In this document: positions 35,162 through 45,195 of the stretch, piece by piece
How the letters are laid out: the number at the start of each line of letters is the position of its first letter
How positions within the stretch are numbered: the first letter of the stretch is position 1
Made by a program: the position numbers and the translations under genes
The notes under the pieces: model-generated
The model's database searches: none
What the model was told of the DNA's origin: nothing
What the model saw: the letters and a program-made list of their open reading frames with translations, nothing else
Assembly: GCF_010748935.1 (NCBI RefSeq)
Contig: NZ_CP048796.1
Location: 127,001 to 191,000 of the forward strand
Source: Providencia vermicola
GTDB taxonomy: Bacteria > Pseudomonadota > Gammaproteobacteria > Enterobacterales > Enterobacteriaceae
DNA length: 64,000 nucleotides
Reading direction: 5' to 3'

Positions 35162-37231
35162 ATGAATAAGTTTACTGGATTTCTTTTAGCGATCCGTAAT
35201 CGGCCAGAATTGATGGTATTAGTGATTATGGTGATGGTCATCGCGATGCTCATTATTCCGTTACCGACGATATTGGTCGATTTACTGATTGGCTTGAATA
35301 TTATGATCTCAGTACTTATTTTTATGAGTTCTTTTTATATTACTCGGATCCTCAATTTTCAATCCTTTCCCTCAATTTTATTAATCAGCACATTATTTCG
35401 CCTTGCTTTATCGATTAGTACTAGTCGACTGATCCTATTAGAAGCTGACGCTGGGGAAATTATTGCCACCTTTGGTGAGTTTGTTATTCAAGATAACTTG
35501 GTTGTTGGGATGGTCGTATTTGCGATTGTAACCATCGTACAATTTATTGTTATTACTAAAGGTTCTGAACGTATCGCGGAAGTGGCTGCCCGTTTTTCGC
35601 TTGATGCGATGCCCGGAAAGCAAATGAGCATTGATGCTGACTTACGGGCAGGAGTTATTGATGAAGCAACGGTCAAAGAGCGCCGAGGTGATTTAGAAAA
35701 AGAGAGTCAGCTATTTGGTTCTTTTGATGGTGCGATGAAGTTTATTAAAGGAGACGCAATAGCTGGGATTGTCATTATTTTTGTTAACTTAATCGGTGGG
35801 GTTTCCGTTGGTATGGCACAACAGGGAATGGATATCTCTTCTGCGCTGAACACGTTCTCATTATTAACCATCGGTGATGGACTTGTTGCGCAAATCCCTG
35901 CGTTACTTATCTCTATCAGTGCTGGTTTTATTGTCACCCGAGTGGGTGGCAACGATAAAAACTTGGGACAGAATATTGTTTCTGAGTTATTTGCCAATGA
36001 TTTTACGATCCTCATTACCGCACTCATTGTTTTATTTATGGGGTTCTTACCTGGGTTTCCGACAGCGATATTTATTTTCTTATCAGCGCTCTTATCGATA
36101 ATATTTTTTGTCCGTTTTTGGAAAAAACGTAAAGATAAAACTTATCAGCAGACACAAGCTGAGCGCGTTAATGTGGGTACAGAGATAACTGAAGGAGAAA
36201 CACAAAGGGAAAACAGTGCTATTGAGGAAGAGTATATTCCTGAAACGCTACCCATTATTATTTCTGTCAACCAACAATATAAAAAATCACTTGAAGAGAA
36301 AAATTTCTTAGCGCGTTTTAAAAAGGATGTGTTTATTCGCTATGGCTATCGAATACCCGATATTGCCATTAATTACTCACCGATTGTACCTAATAATAAA
36401 ATTATCATTTTAATAAATGAAGTCAAAGCAGGTGAGTATGATATCTGTTTTGGCGGTCATCGTTTATTAACAGTGAGTGATGAGCTGGAATATTTAGGGA
36501 TCGAGCTAATACATTTTACGGATGAGTATGGTGCAGTGAGTTCTTGGATTATTAATCAAGATATCGAGCAAGTTGAACAATTAGGATTGATGATACGCGA
36601 TGATGTAACAGAAATGATTGATTGTGTTAGCACGCTTTTATTGCGTCATATTAATGAGTTTTTCGGTATTCAAGAAACTAAAAATCTACTTGATGATCTA
36701 GAAAACAAATATCCGGAGTTATTAAAGGAGTGCTATCGGCATTCAACAGTGCAAAAAGTCACGGAAGTTTTTCAACGTTTATTAATGGAAAAAATTTCAG
36801 TTCGTAATATGAAATTAATCGTTGAAACCCTTGTCCAGTGGGCGCCAAAAGAAAAAGACAGTTTGATGTTAGTCGAGCATGTTCGAACGTCGATGTCGCG
36901 TTATATCTCTTCCCGTTTCGCTGTTGAAGGCCGCTTAAATGTATTAATGGTGAATTCTGTATTTGAAGACACCATTCGCCAAGGTATTCGGCAATCGGCA
37001 GGCGGGGTTTACTTGCATCTCGAACCCGAAACAACCAATGAATTAATTCAATCTGCGGAATTAGCCCTTGAAAACAGCTATCTCTCAGCTCGGGATATTA
37101 CGGTATTGGTTCCTGTTGATATCCGCCGTTTTGTGAAAAAAATCCTTGAAGGACGCTTTCCTGAGTTAGAAGTTCTCTCATTTAATGAGGTTTCTGACAT
37201 GGTGAAAGTGAATATTATTAAGACAATATAA
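35162..37231 (+). CDS. invA: T3SS major export-gate protein SctV (InvA-like)
   Basis: This 689-residue protein (InvA 685) has eight hydrophobic segments in residues about 18-325, with the conserved FHIPEP-family loop (RFSLDAMPGKQMSIDADLRAGVID, about 140-165). A C-terminal cytosolic domain (about 360-689) forms a nonameric ring that receives chaperone complexes. It sits between invE- and invB-like genes. Confidence 0.95.
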   Translation: MNKFTGFLLAIRNRPELMVLVIMVMVIAMLIIPLPTILVDLLIGLNIMISVLIFMSSFYITRILNFQSFPSILLISTLFRLALSISTSRLILLEADAGEIIATFGEFVIQDNLVVGMVVFAIVTIVQFIVITKGSERIAEVAARFSLDAMPGKQMSIDADLRAGVIDEATVKERRGDLEKESQLFGSFDGAMKFIKGDAIAGIVIIFVNLIGGVSVGMAQQGMDISSALNTFSLLTIGDGLVAQIPALLISISAGFIVTRVGGNDKNLGQNIVSELFANDFTILITALIVLFMGFLPGFPTAIFIFLSALLSIIFFVRFWKKRKDKTYQQTQAERVNVGTEITEGETQRENSAIEEEYIPETLPIIISVNQQYKKSLEEKNFLARFKKDVFIRYGYRIPDIAINYSPIVPNNKIIILINEVKAGEYDICFGGHRLLTVSDELEYLGIELIHFTDEYGAVSSWIINQDIEQVEQLGLMIRDDVTEMIDCVSTLLLRHINEFFGIQETKNLLDDLENKYPELLKECYRHSTVQKVTEVFQRLLMEKISVRNMKLIVETLVQWAPKEKDSLMLVEHVRTSMSRYISSRFAVEGRLNVLMVNSVFEDTIRQGIRQSAGGVYLHLEPETTNELIQSAELALENSYLSARDITVLVPVDIRRFVKKILEGRFPELEVLSFNEVSDMVKVNIIKTI

Positions 37232-37242
37232 GGAAATTTCTT

Positions 37243-37650
37243 ATGAAGTATCGTTTTGTTGAAGCATTAAATTCATTTTTAAATGACATGGGGCGTAGTG
37301 ATTTAATTAATCCTCAATTAGATTGTCATTCAAATATTCAATTAGAAATGAATGATGCACCAGCGATTAATATTGACCTTTCTAGTGATGACGTAATTAT
37401 TTGGTGTCATTTAGCGGAGTATAGTGCAGCAAGGTTTGATTCTGTCAGTCAGAATTTGCTAAATATGATAATTCAATATCCACCACGTAATTTTCAACCA
37501 GGTCAACCGGCATTAAATCTTGTCGATGATGTTTTCGTTCTGTCCGCGGTCATGAAAGAAACGGCATTAAGTCATGCACAGCAGTTTGCTGATAGTTTCG
37601 AGGAATTTTTTGAACGTAGCAATTTGTTCAGAACAGCATTAGTTGGCTAA
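37243..37650 (+). CDS. invB: T3SS effector chaperone (InvB-like, class IB)
   Basis: This 135-residue acidic protein has the mixed alpha/beta pattern of class I secretion chaperones (CesT/InvB/Spa15). It lies between the export gate and ATPase genes, as in Salmonella and Shigella. InvB serves several effectors including SipA, and the SipA-like protein at 49817 is the likely client here. Confidence 0.85.
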   Translation: MKYRFVEALNSFLNDMGRSDLINPQLDCHSNIQLEMNDAPAINIDLSSDDVIIWCHLAEYSAARFDSVSQNLLNMIIQYPPRNFQPGQPALNLVDDVFVLSAVMKETALSHAQQFADSFEEFFERSNLFRTALVG

Positions 37651-37652
37651 CC

Positions 37653-38945
37653 ATGAAACTATTTGATTACTGCGCGCACCCAGCGCGCATTCATGGCTGT
37701 TTGATGGAGGCACCGTTACACGGTGTTTTTATTGGCGAAATTTGTATTGTTGAACGTTCTTTAGCCTCAAGTGAATGTCTCGCAAAAGCACAAGTTGTCG
37801 GCTTTAAAGAAGGGCTGACAGTGCTGAGCTTAATTGGTCGAATCCAAGGATTAACTCGCGAGGTTGTTATCCGCCCAACAGGACAATCTTTTGTGTTTGC
37901 AATGAATGAGCAACTGTCTGGCAAAATCTTTGATGCTGCCGGTGAGCAGGTTGGCACACTCGGTGAACCAGCAAAGGAAAGTGTGTTAAATGAATCCAAG
38001 TTAATGCGTATTGATAGCCCACCTGTCAGTGTTACCTCAAGGCGCGCTATTGATGAACCTCTCATTACTGGAATTCGAGCTGTCGATGGTTTATTAACTT
38101 GTGGGTTAGGGCAACGCATTGGTATTTTTGCGGCCGCAGGCAGCGGCAAAACATCGTTAATGAATATGATCATTAACCACGCTGAAGCGGATATTCATGT
38201 GATGGCTTTAATTGGGGAGCGTGGTAGAGAGGTTATTGAATTTATTGATGAACTGCAAAACTCACCTCATGCAGGTCAGACTATTTTAATATACGCGACC
38301 TCAGATAGTCCTCCAATTGAACGCTGTAATGCCGCTTTACTGGCGACAACAATTGCGGAATATTTTCGTGACCTTGGACGCAATGTATTGCTTTTTGTGG
38401 ACTCCATGACTCGTTATGCAAGAGCCTTACGGGATGTTGCATTAGCTGCGGGTGAATTACCTGCTAGACGAGGTTACCCCGCATCTGTTTTTGAACAACT
38501 TCCCATGTTGCTTGAGCGACCCGGACGTCTCCAAAAAGGGTCGATAACCGCGTTTTACACGGTGTTACTCGAAAGTGAAGATGAAGCAGACCCTATTGGT
38601 GATGAGATCCGTTCGATTTTAGATGGGCATATTTATTTAAGTCATAAGCTAGCCGGAAAAGGGCATTATCCCGCTATTGATATTCTGCATAGTATTAGCC
38701 GCGTCTCCTCGAAAGTAACAACAGAAAAACATCAACAATTCGCGATTAAAGTCCGTGAGCGGTTATCGCGATTAGAACAAATCCAATTGTATTTAGAGCT
38801 TGGAGAATATCAGCGTGGTGAAAGTATCGATAATGATAATGCGTTAGATAAAAAAGAGGAAATAGAGCAATTTTTAAAACAAAAAATCAATGAAGCAGAA
38901 CATTTTGATGCAATGTTAAATCAACTCAGTCATTTGGCATCCTAA
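37653..38945 (+). CDS. invC: T3SS ATPase SctN (InvC-like)
   Basis: This 430-residue protein (InvC 431) belongs to the F1-ATPase beta-like family. It has Walker A FAAAGSGKTSL (K at about 166), a Walker B strand NVLLFVDSMTRYARA (about 243-256) and the LPARRGYPASVFEQLP segment. It removes chaperones and unfolds substrates at the base of the machine. Its last base overlaps the next start. Confidence 0.96.
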   Translation: MKLFDYCAHPARIHGCLMEAPLHGVFIGEICIVERSLASSECLAKAQVVGFKEGLTVLSLIGRIQGLTREVVIRPTGQSFVFAMNEQLSGKIFDAAGEQVGTLGEPAKESVLNESKLMRIDSPPVSVTSRRAIDEPLITGIRAVDGLLTCGLGQRIGIFAAAGSGKTSLMNMIINHAEADIHVMALIGERGREVIEFIDELQNSPHAGQTILIYATSDSPPIERCNAALLATTIAEYFRDLGRNVLLFVDSMTRYARALRDVALAAGELPARRGYPASVFEQLPMLLERPGRLQKGSITAFYTVLLESEDEADPIGDEIRSILDGHIYLSHKLAGKGHYPAIDILHSISRVSSKVTTEKHQQFAIKVRERLSRLEQIQLYLELGEYQRGESIDNDNALDKKEEIEQFLKQKINEAEHFDAMLNQLSHLAS

Positions 38946-39400
38946 TGATTAAAGACCTCCTTGCACTCAATGAAAAACGGTTTGAAAGCGTTTTGCAGGA
39001 GCAATTGAAATTGCAATCATTCATGAATGCATTGCAACAACAACGTACAGACATTCAATCACGAATTAATGTGTTGAATACACAAACGGGTTTATATGAA
39101 TTATCGGCGGAATTAAACAAAGTTGCTTTTTGGGAGCGTCAGCGACTAAAAGCCGCCTTGTTAGCTGAAATTGCCCACCTTGAATATCAAATTGAATCGA
39201 TGAGTGCCGAGTTAACCAAATATGAACAATCACGAAAACATCTTGTTCAGCGTATGTTCACTTTACGTAACAAGTGCGAAAAATTCCGAAATTATCTCAA
39301 GCAGCAACGAATTGCTCGGTGTTTAAAATTAGAACGTCAGCAACAAAATGAAATTGAGGAGTTGTCCGTTTATGACAACAATAAAATTGGAACTGAATGA
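38945..39400 (+). CDS. invI: T3SS stalk protein SctO (InvI-like)
   Basis: This 151-residue protein is almost wholly alpha-helical and charged, with two long coiled-coil arms (about 5-65 and 70-135), like FliJ/YscO. It bridges the ATPase and the export gate. It sits between the ATPase and needle-length genes, and its 3' end overlaps the next coding start by about 29 bases. Confidence 0.82.
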   Translation: MIKDLLALNEKRFESVLQEQLKLQSFMNALQQQRTDIQSRINVLNTQTGLYELSAELNKVAFWERQRLKAALLAEIAHLEYQIESMSAELTKYEQSRKHLVQRMFTLRNKCEKFRNYLKQQRIARCLKLERQQQNEIEELSVYDNNKIGTE

Positions 39401-40760
39401 ATCTAATGTGGTACCGATAGATAAGCAAACGATGCCAGCCGGCAATGGAAAGCCGCTCGATAATCTATCCGTACTCAAAAAACAGATGAAAGCATTGGCA
39501 GCGAAGCACGCTCACCGTTCGACACCGAAAAAACACCGTAAAAAGCAGGCTGAAGAGTGTATCGTGCCATTATTGATGCAGTTGCCTATTCACTTACGCC
39601 ATACGGAAACAGCCGAAAAGCTTATGGCGTTTTGCCAATTAGGATTAAATGTCGAGAAGGGGGCTGACGAAACCTTTCAGGGAGAACACTTAGCGGCAGA
39701 GATATTACCGGTAGCAACGGTCAGCATGTTGCAGAAGGACGGCGGTGGAATATTCGGGAATTTCAATAACACTCAACAGCATCATTTCCCCAAAAGCCAG
39801 TTAAAAGCCACCCCAGAGAAACAGGCGCTATTCGGTGAAACCATCAATAAAAATATTGCCGACAGTTTGCAGCCTTCTTTAGCGACACAACAAGCCAAGC
39901 CACAACGTAGTGTTCAGCAATTGGCCTCGTCAAACTTGCTATCGCCGATAAAATCCCGAGATATACCACAGTCTAATATTGATTTGACCCATGTTGAGAC
40001 GTCACAAGTGCCTGTTCAACCTTCGGTCATCACGCCTAAAATACACCATGGTATTCAATCTTCCTCCCTGTTATCTGAAATACAGGATGGCGTTCAGTGG
40101 CCTGTCACCTTATCTGAAACTGCTCCCACGACTCAGTCATCGACAACACTGCCTGACACTCAGCATGCCTCTTCATTGGCTTTCGCAGAGGCTCATCCAA
40201 CAGAAAATGTCACGTTAAATACGTTCACTGTGCCTTCTCTGTCGCTTGAAAAACAACGAACAGCGGTAACTGAACAGCCGATTAATGTGCCAATGGATAC
40301 CGAGAGTACTCAGTCTACGCCAGTGTCTCAGGTTCAGTCGCTGGCAGAGCGCCTTGATGTACTTGAACAACAAAATGGGACTTTGCCTGCACCGATGAAT
40401 GCAAACATACAGGTTCATACAACAGCTCAAGCGCGGCAATCCACAACAGTGGCGATGAATACGGCACAAGTTAGGGCTGAGATGACTGAGCAAATGACGG
40501 AAAAAGTCGCAAAAATTGAAGGACGCAGCCTCACTTATACCTTTAGTCGATGGCAAAGTAGTCCCGCGGTGACGTTTGAATTGAATCCGCATGGTGGAGA
40601 GTTACTCGCCAGTACAACTAGTCAGGAAGTTCATCAAGTATTACGTGAAAACCAACACCTTTTTCGTGGTGAGCAGCCTTTATCGATTCGTTATGAAGGT
40701 CAGCAGCATGAAAAGCAACGCCAACAGCAGCAAGAACACACTGAGCCAGAAGATAACTAA
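39372..40760 (+). CDS. invJ: T3SS needle-length regulator SctP (InvJ-like)
   Basis: This protein of about 462 residues is low-complexity and rich in Q/S/T/P through the middle (about 150-400). A more compact C-terminal domain (LTYTFSRWQSSPAVTFELNPHGG, about 390-440) would be the substrate-switch part. It is longer than Salmonella InvJ (about 336) and could imply a different ruler length. The start at 39372 has GAGGAG upstream. The frame is open eight codons further into invI. The call rests on position and composition. Confidence 0.75.
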   Translation: MTTIKLELNESNVVPIDKQTMPAGNGKPLDNLSVLKKQMKALAAKHAHRSTPKKHRKKQAEECIVPLLMQLPIHLRHTETAEKLMAFCQLGLNVEKGADETFQGEHLAAEILPVATVSMLQKDGGGIFGNFNNTQQHHFPKSQLKATPEKQALFGETINKNIADSLQPSLATQQAKPQRSVQQLASSNLLSPIKSRDIPQSNIDLTHVETSQVPVQPSVITPKIHHGIQSSSLLSEIQDGVQWPVTLSETAPTTQSSTTLPDTQHASSLAFAEAHPTENVTLNTFTVPSLSLEKQRTAVTEQPINVPMDTESTQSTPVSQVQSLAERLDVLEQQNGTLPAPMNANIQVHTTAQARQSTTVAMNTAQVRAEMTEQMTEKVAKIEGRSLTYTFSRWQSSPAVTFELNPHGGELLASTTSQEVHQVLRENQHLFRGEQPLSIRYEGQQHEKQRQQQQEHTEPEDN

Positions 40761-40762
40761 TT

Positions 40763-41692
40763 ATGTTGAATATTCGTCGTATTAGCCCACGAGAAGTGCA
40801 AATGCGCGCTTGGCAGCAGCGTTATCAACCTGATGCCGATGTCGTTGTACCTAAATCAGGGGAGCGTTATTTTCGTCTGACGTTAGGGGGCGAGAAGGAA
40901 ACCGTACAGGTGCTCGTGCATGTCGGTGAATGGTGTGATTATCGTTGGCCAACATTGATACATTATGCATGGGATGCCCTTAATGAGGCCGATTTGGTTA
41001 GCTTGTTTCATTCTGAATACCCTAGGACTCTTTTTTTCTCCGAACGTTTCCGTTGCCGAAATATTGAAATTATTGATGATGAGAGTGTCACTCAGCATTG
41101 GTTATGTGTGCATGAGTCTCACCTAGGAAAAGTGTTGCTGTCCTCTCCAATTAATGGGGTAGCACGGCAACCAGTCGAAAATCGTTTTATAGAATGTTTG
41201 CGATTACAAGCAGATTGGATATTAGGCCATAGCGATATCAGCGTGAAGCTGTTGCAATCCATCGAATTACACGATGTGTTGTATATCCAAAAATTACAAC
41301 TGCATATGTCAATTGCAGGGCGTCTGTTTGCCCGTTTTCAAAAACAACAAGAAGGCCAATTTATGATTGAGGAAATGATTGATTCGGAGACTGAAAATAA
41401 CACTGAGGCGTCAACGGAAGCACTGATTGATGAAGTCGTGCAACCATTTGATGTAAATACGTTATCGGTCAAACTGACATTTGTATTAGGTCACAGTGAA
41501 ATCACGATTAATGAGTTAGCGAATATGCAGCTTGGCTCAATATATTCCATTGGTGAGAATAAAGAGCGCGAAGTTAAAGTTTATGCAAATAAACAGTTTA
41601 TTGCGGAAGGGGAGCTAATCTATATTGGCGATAGTGATGAGTTAGGTTTAGAAATCACTCGTCTTGGCAATTTAGGCGATAGAAGGCTTTAA
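40763..41692 (+). CDS. spaO: T3SS cytosolic sorting-platform protein SctQ (SpaO-like)
   Basis: This 309-residue protein (SpaO 303) ends in a SpoA/FliN domain (about 220-305: LSVKLTFVLGHSEITINELANMQLGSIYSI). SpaO forms the six pods under the basal body and sorts substrates. Many SctQ genes also make a short C-terminal product from an internal start, and Met codons exist near residues 201-206 (FMIEEM), which may serve. This is not proven here. Confidence 0.85.
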   Translation: MLNIRRISPREVQMRAWQQRYQPDADVVVPKSGERYFRLTLGGEKETVQVLVHVGEWCDYRWPTLIHYAWDALNEADLVSLFHSEYPRTLFFSERFRCRNIEIIDDESVTQHWLCVHESHLGKVLLSSPINGVARQPVENRFIECLRLQADWILGHSDISVKLLQSIELHDVLYIQKLQLHMSIAGRLFARFQKQQEGQFMIEEMIDSETENNTEASTEALIDEVVQPFDVNTLSVKLTFVLGHSEITINELANMQLGSIYSIGENKEREVKVYANKQFIAEGELIYIGDSDELGLEITRLGNLGDRRL

Positions 41693-41693
41693 T

Positions 41694-42359
41694 ATGTCTA
41701 TCGTATCTAATGAAATTCCGCTATTAGCTGTTATTTCTCTTGCTACATTACTGCCGTTTCTTATTGCGGCAGGTACCTGCTATCTCAAAATATCTATTGT
41801 ATTAATTATGGTACGTAATGCGATGGGGGTACAGCAGGTACCGTCAACGATGGCATTAAACGGTATTGCAATGCTGTTATCTTTATTTGTCATGATGCCG
41901 GTTGTTCAAGATATTAATCATTATATGCGTGAAGAAAAGGTGGATTTTACGCGTGTGGAATCGGTCGATAATTTTGTTGAAGGTGGATTAGGCCGTTATA
42001 AAGCATATTTACTAAAATATTCCGATCCTGAACTCATCAATTTTTTTGAGTCCGTACAAAAAGGCACGAATGAAGAAATTAATTATATAGAAGAGGGTCA
42101 GACAACACTTTTTTCATTATTACCTGCTTATGCATTAAGTGAAATTAAATCTGCATTTGAAATTGGTTTTTATATCTATTTGCCTTTTGTGGTCATTGAT
42201 CTGGTGATCTCTAGCATTCTTTTAGCACTCGGTATGATGATGATGAGCCCTGTCACTATATCAGTGCCGGTAAAATTGATTTTATTTGTAGCTATTGACG
42301 GGTGGTCACTCATTTCCAAAGGACTAGTGATGCAATACTTTGAATTAGCACAACAATAA
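41694..42359 (+). CDS. spaP: T3SS export-apparatus protein SctR (SpaP-like)
   Basis: This 221-residue inner-membrane protein has the FliP/SctR pattern: helices at about 8-30 and 55-75, a soluble loop, then two more helices. Conserved text includes FLIAAGTCYLKISIVLIMVRNAMGVQQVPSTMALNG and the late VIDLVISSILLALGMMMMSP. Five copies build the start of the export channel. It begins one base after spaO-like ends. Confidence 0.95.
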   Translation: MSIVSNEIPLLAVISLATLLPFLIAAGTCYLKISIVLIMVRNAMGVQQVPSTMALNGIAMLLSLFVMMPVVQDINHYMREEKVDFTRVESVDNFVEGGLGRYKAYLLKYSDPELINFFESVQKGTNEEINYIEEGQTTLFSLLPAYALSEIKSAFEIGFYIYLPFVVIDLVISSILLALGMMMMSPVTISVPVKLILFVAIDGWSLISKGLVMQYFELAQQ

Positions 42360-42371
42360 TGAGGAAATGCC

Positions 42372-42644
42372 ATGGATGCAATTATTTATAGTAGCAATAA
42401 GGCGATGTTACTGATTGTTATATTATCGGCACTTCCTATTATTGTTGCGACGGTTGTCGGCTTATTTGTTGGCCTGATTCAAACGGTGACGCAACTTCAA
42501 GAGCAAACATTACCTTTTGGTATTAAGTTACTGGCAGTGTTTGGCTCTTTATTTATGATTTCAGGTTGGTTGGCTGATAAAGTCATGAGCTATGCGCTAG
42601 AAGTATTCACAATGGCAATTCCTGCCATAGGATCGTTAGGATGA
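42372..42644 (+). CDS. spaQ: T3SS export-apparatus protein SctS (SpaQ-like)
   Basis: This 90-residue protein has two membrane helices (about 12-38 and 48-70) and the family loop FVGLIQTVTQLQEQTLPFGIKLL. Four copies wrap the SctR/SctT channel. It overlaps the next gene by four bases (ATGA). Confidence 0.95.
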   Translation: MDAIIYSSNKAMLLIVILSALPIIVATVVGLFVGLIQTVTQLQEQTLPFGIKLLAVFGSLFMISGWLADKVMSYALEVFTMAIPAIGSLG

Positions 42645-43441
42645 ATCAAGATATATTGTCTTTTTATTCATCGCTCTATTTTACGTTTCAACAGCAATTA
42701 ACCATCGTCGCGATTGCTTGGATACGAATTGCGCCTACCCTTTTTTTTCTGCCATTTCTCAGTAATAAGTTACTGAATAGCAGCGTGATTAAAAGCTGTG
42801 TCACGATTTATATTGCATTAGGATTATGGCCTTTTTTATCTGCCCATGAATTTCAATGGGAGAATGTCAGTGTTGTTGAGGTGGTTGTTTATGAATTGAC
42901 GATAGGGGTCGTGATCGCGTTTATGTTAGCGTTGCCGTTTATGATTGCGAGTGTTATCGGTGAGCTAATTGATACGCAACGCGGTGAAACAATCAGTAGT
43001 ATTGTTGACCCTGCAAGCGGTAGTGAATCATCTGAGCTGGCTGTCTTCATCAGTTATATCATCTGTATGATCTTTCTATCGCAGGGGGGAATGGTATTAT
43101 TAGTCAAAACGTTTGCTCAAAGTTATCAAACCCTTCCTTTCGCGGCTGGATTCGCTCAATTTAATAGTTTACCTATAGGGGAATGGATTAATCAGATGGT
43201 GGTGAAAGGGGTTACATTAGCATCCCCTATTTTAGTCACCCTATTTATTAGTGAAGTTGCGCTGGGGTTATATTCCCGATTCTGCCCTCAACTTAATGCC
43301 TTTTCTTTATCATTAGCAATCAAATCAATTATCGCATTTATTGTCTTTTTACTCTATTTTCAAAATGAAATACCAGAAATTTTAGTCAATTTAATTTCAC
43401 TTTCGACACTGAATGAAATTTTCAATTCTTCGATGCCATAA
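42641..43441 (+). CDS. spaR: T3SS export-apparatus protein SctT (SpaR-like)
   Basis: This 266-residue membrane protein (SpaR 263) has about six hydrophobic segments and FliR-family text (IGVVIAFMLALPFMIASVIGELIDTQRGETISSIVDPASG). One copy completes the export channel. Start and stop overlap spaQ-like by four bases, indicating coupling. Confidence 0.94.
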   Translation: MNQDILSFYSSLYFTFQQQLTIVAIAWIRIAPTLFFLPFLSNKLLNSSVIKSCVTIYIALGLWPFLSAHEFQWENVSVVEVVVYELTIGVVIAFMLALPFMIASVIGELIDTQRGETISSIVDPASGSESSELAVFISYIICMIFLSQGGMVLLVKTFAQSYQTLPFAAGFAQFNSLPIGEWINQMVVKGVTLASPILVTLFISEVALGLYSRFCPQLNAFSLSLAIKSIIAFIVFLLYFQNEIPEILVNLISLSTLNEIFNSSMP

Positions 43442-43456
43442 TCGAGAGAGTATAAG

Positions 43457-44560
43457 ATGGCAGAAAAAACCGAACAGCCTACTGAGAAAAAAATTAAAGA
43501 CTCTGCCAAAAAAGGGCAAAGTTTTAAAAGTAAAGATAGTGTTGCCGCATTAGTTTTAGTTGTGAGTGCCTATGTGATTTCAGGCGCCACCAGTTTATTT
43601 GAAATTGGGGGCTTGATGAGGCGTCTTTTATTATCACCTAATGACATTAATATTGATAAGCTATTTTCAGAATTTATTGGTATTTTTTTTGTGATTGTTT
43701 CTCCGGTGCTATTAGCGAGTTTTCTTTCAGGTTCAATAATCTCCTTATTACAGAGCCGCTTTCGTTTAGCAACAGAGGCAATAAAAATTGATTTTTCTAA
43801 ATTAAACCCTATTTCTGGGATAAAAAAGATATTTTCGCTCAATTCACTTAAGGAGTTGGTTAAAGCCTTTCTATATCTCATTGTTTTTTCAATTTCTGCG
43901 AGTGTCTTTTTTTTCTTATGGCGACACGATATTTTTTTACTTTATCGGACCACAATAAATGGCATGATTTATCAGTGGGTTGATCTCTGTATGAGTTTTG
44001 TTGTGGTTTTTTTAGCCGTAGCGTTACTGATCATTATTATTGATGTCATTACCGAGTTTTTCCTATTTATTAAAGGCTTAAAGATGGAAAAACAGGAGGT
44101 AAAAAAAGAGTATAAAGATAATGAAGGTGACCCTCATTTAAAAAGCGCGCGTAAAGGTTTGCATCATGAAATACTGTCTGAAGAAGTAAAAGCAAATGTC
44201 CGTAATTCAACCTTTGTTATGGCAAATCCAACCCATATCGCGATGTTAATTTATTATGATGATAATATAGCGCCATTACCTTTTTTATTATTTAAAAGTC
44301 GTGGTCTACAGGCCAAAATGATTATTAAATATGCAGAGCAACAAGGAATACCGGTTGTCAGAGATATTCCATTAGCACGAAAAATATGGCGTTATTATCG
44401 AAAAGACAGTTTTATTGATGAACATTGCTTACAAGATGTTATGCAAATCATTAATTGGTTATTACGTATTGAATTAGAAAAAATGGGAATATTTGTTGAT
44501 GACGAATTGATGAGATTAATTAATGAAGAGGAAGTGACTCAAGAAAATAACCAAAATTAA
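43457..44560 (+). CDS. spaS: T3SS autoproteolytic switch protein SctU (SpaS-like)
   Basis: This 367-residue protein has four N-terminal membrane helices (about 30-210) and a cytosolic domain with the self-cleavage motif NPTH at 257-260 (FVMANPTHIAMLI). Cleavage between Asn and Pro enables the change from needle to translocator export. The cleavage motif is intact. It is the last gate gene. A 109-base gap with a hairpin follows. Confidence 0.95.
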   Translation: MAEKTEQPTEKKIKDSAKKGQSFKSKDSVAALVLVVSAYVISGATSLFEIGGLMRRLLLSPNDINIDKLFSEFIGIFFVIVSPVLLASFLSGSIISLLQSRFRLATEAIKIDFSKLNPISGIKKIFSLNSLKELVKAFLYLIVFSISASVFFFLWRHDIFLLYRTTINGMIYQWVDLCMSFVVVFLAVALLIIIIDVITEFFLFIKGLKMEKQEVKKEYKDNEGDPHLKSARKGLHHEILSEEVKANVRNSTFVMANPTHIAMLIYYDDNIAPLPFLLFKSRGLQAKMIIKYAEQQGIPVVRDIPLARKIWRYYRKDSFIDEHCLQDVMQIINWLLRIELEKMGIFVDDELMRLINEEEVTQENNQN

Positions 44561-44610
44561 TTGTTTGCTAATAATATCGTTTTTTATAAGAGAATTAAAC
44601 ATTGATTAAT

Positions 44611-44641
44611 TAAGATGCAACTATCACTGTGGAGCATCTTA
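44611..44641 (+). promoter_or_regulatory. Hairpin upstream of the sicA-like gene
   Basis: TAAGATGC and GCATCTTA pair around a 15-base loop in the gap between spaS- and sicA-like genes. In Salmonella a separate InvF/SicA-driven promoter lies here. This hairpin may mark a partial terminator or the leader of that promoter. Confidence 0.4.
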
Positions 44642-44669
44642 TATCTTCAATAACTTATGGGGTTAATAT

Positions 44670-45185
44670 ATGAAGAGTGAAAAAGAGCAACAACCCGTTG
44701 ATATGGATGAGTTACTTGAAAGTATTACGTCTGCTTTAATGAATGGCTCAACATATAAAGATATTCATGGTATTTCACAAGATATGATGGATGGAATTTA
44801 TGCCTATGCATATGAATTTTATCAGCAAGGTAAATTAAAAGAAGCGGAGACTTTTTTTCGTTTTCTCAGTATTTATGACTTCTATAATACCGATTATGTC
44901 ATGGGATTAGCGGCTGTTTATCAATTAACTAAACGTTATGAAAAAGCCTCTGAATTATATGCGTTAGCATTTGTTTTAGCGAAACATGACTATCGACCAT
45001 TATTTCATGCAGGCCAATGTAATTTAATGTTGAAAAAGAGTAGTGCTGCTTTGCATTGTTTTGAGAGTGTTTGTGACAGTAGTACCGATAGTGAGTTAAA
45101 AGCCAAATCGCAGGCTTACCTTAATGCATTGAAAAAGAATCTTGAAAAGACTGATTCAGCGCAGGAAGACTCTTCAATAAAGTAG
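44670..45185 (+). CDS. sicA: Translocator chaperone / InvF co-activator (SicA-like)
   Basis: This 171-residue class II chaperone is made of TPR repeats (about 40-145: QGKLKEAETFFRFLSIYDFYNTDYVMGLAAVYQLTKRYEKASELYALAF). SicA/IpgC binds the two membrane translocators until export, then frees InvF to activate late genes. It directly precedes the sipB-like gene. Length is close to SicA (165). Confidence 0.92.
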   Translation: MKSEKEQQPVDMDELLESITSALMNGSTYKDIHGISQDMMDGIYAYAYEFYQQGKLKEAETFFRFLSIYDFYNTDYVMGLAAVYQLTKRYEKASELYALAFVLAKHDYRPLFHAGQCNLMLKKSSAALHCFESVCDSSTDSELKAKSQAYLNALKKNLEKTDSAQEDSSIK

Positions 45186-45195
45186 AGGAAATAAT

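Noticed and set aside
37691-38173. 160-codon frame antisense to the T3SS ATPase gene
   Set aside because: Fully inside the clearly real ATPase gene and without family features.
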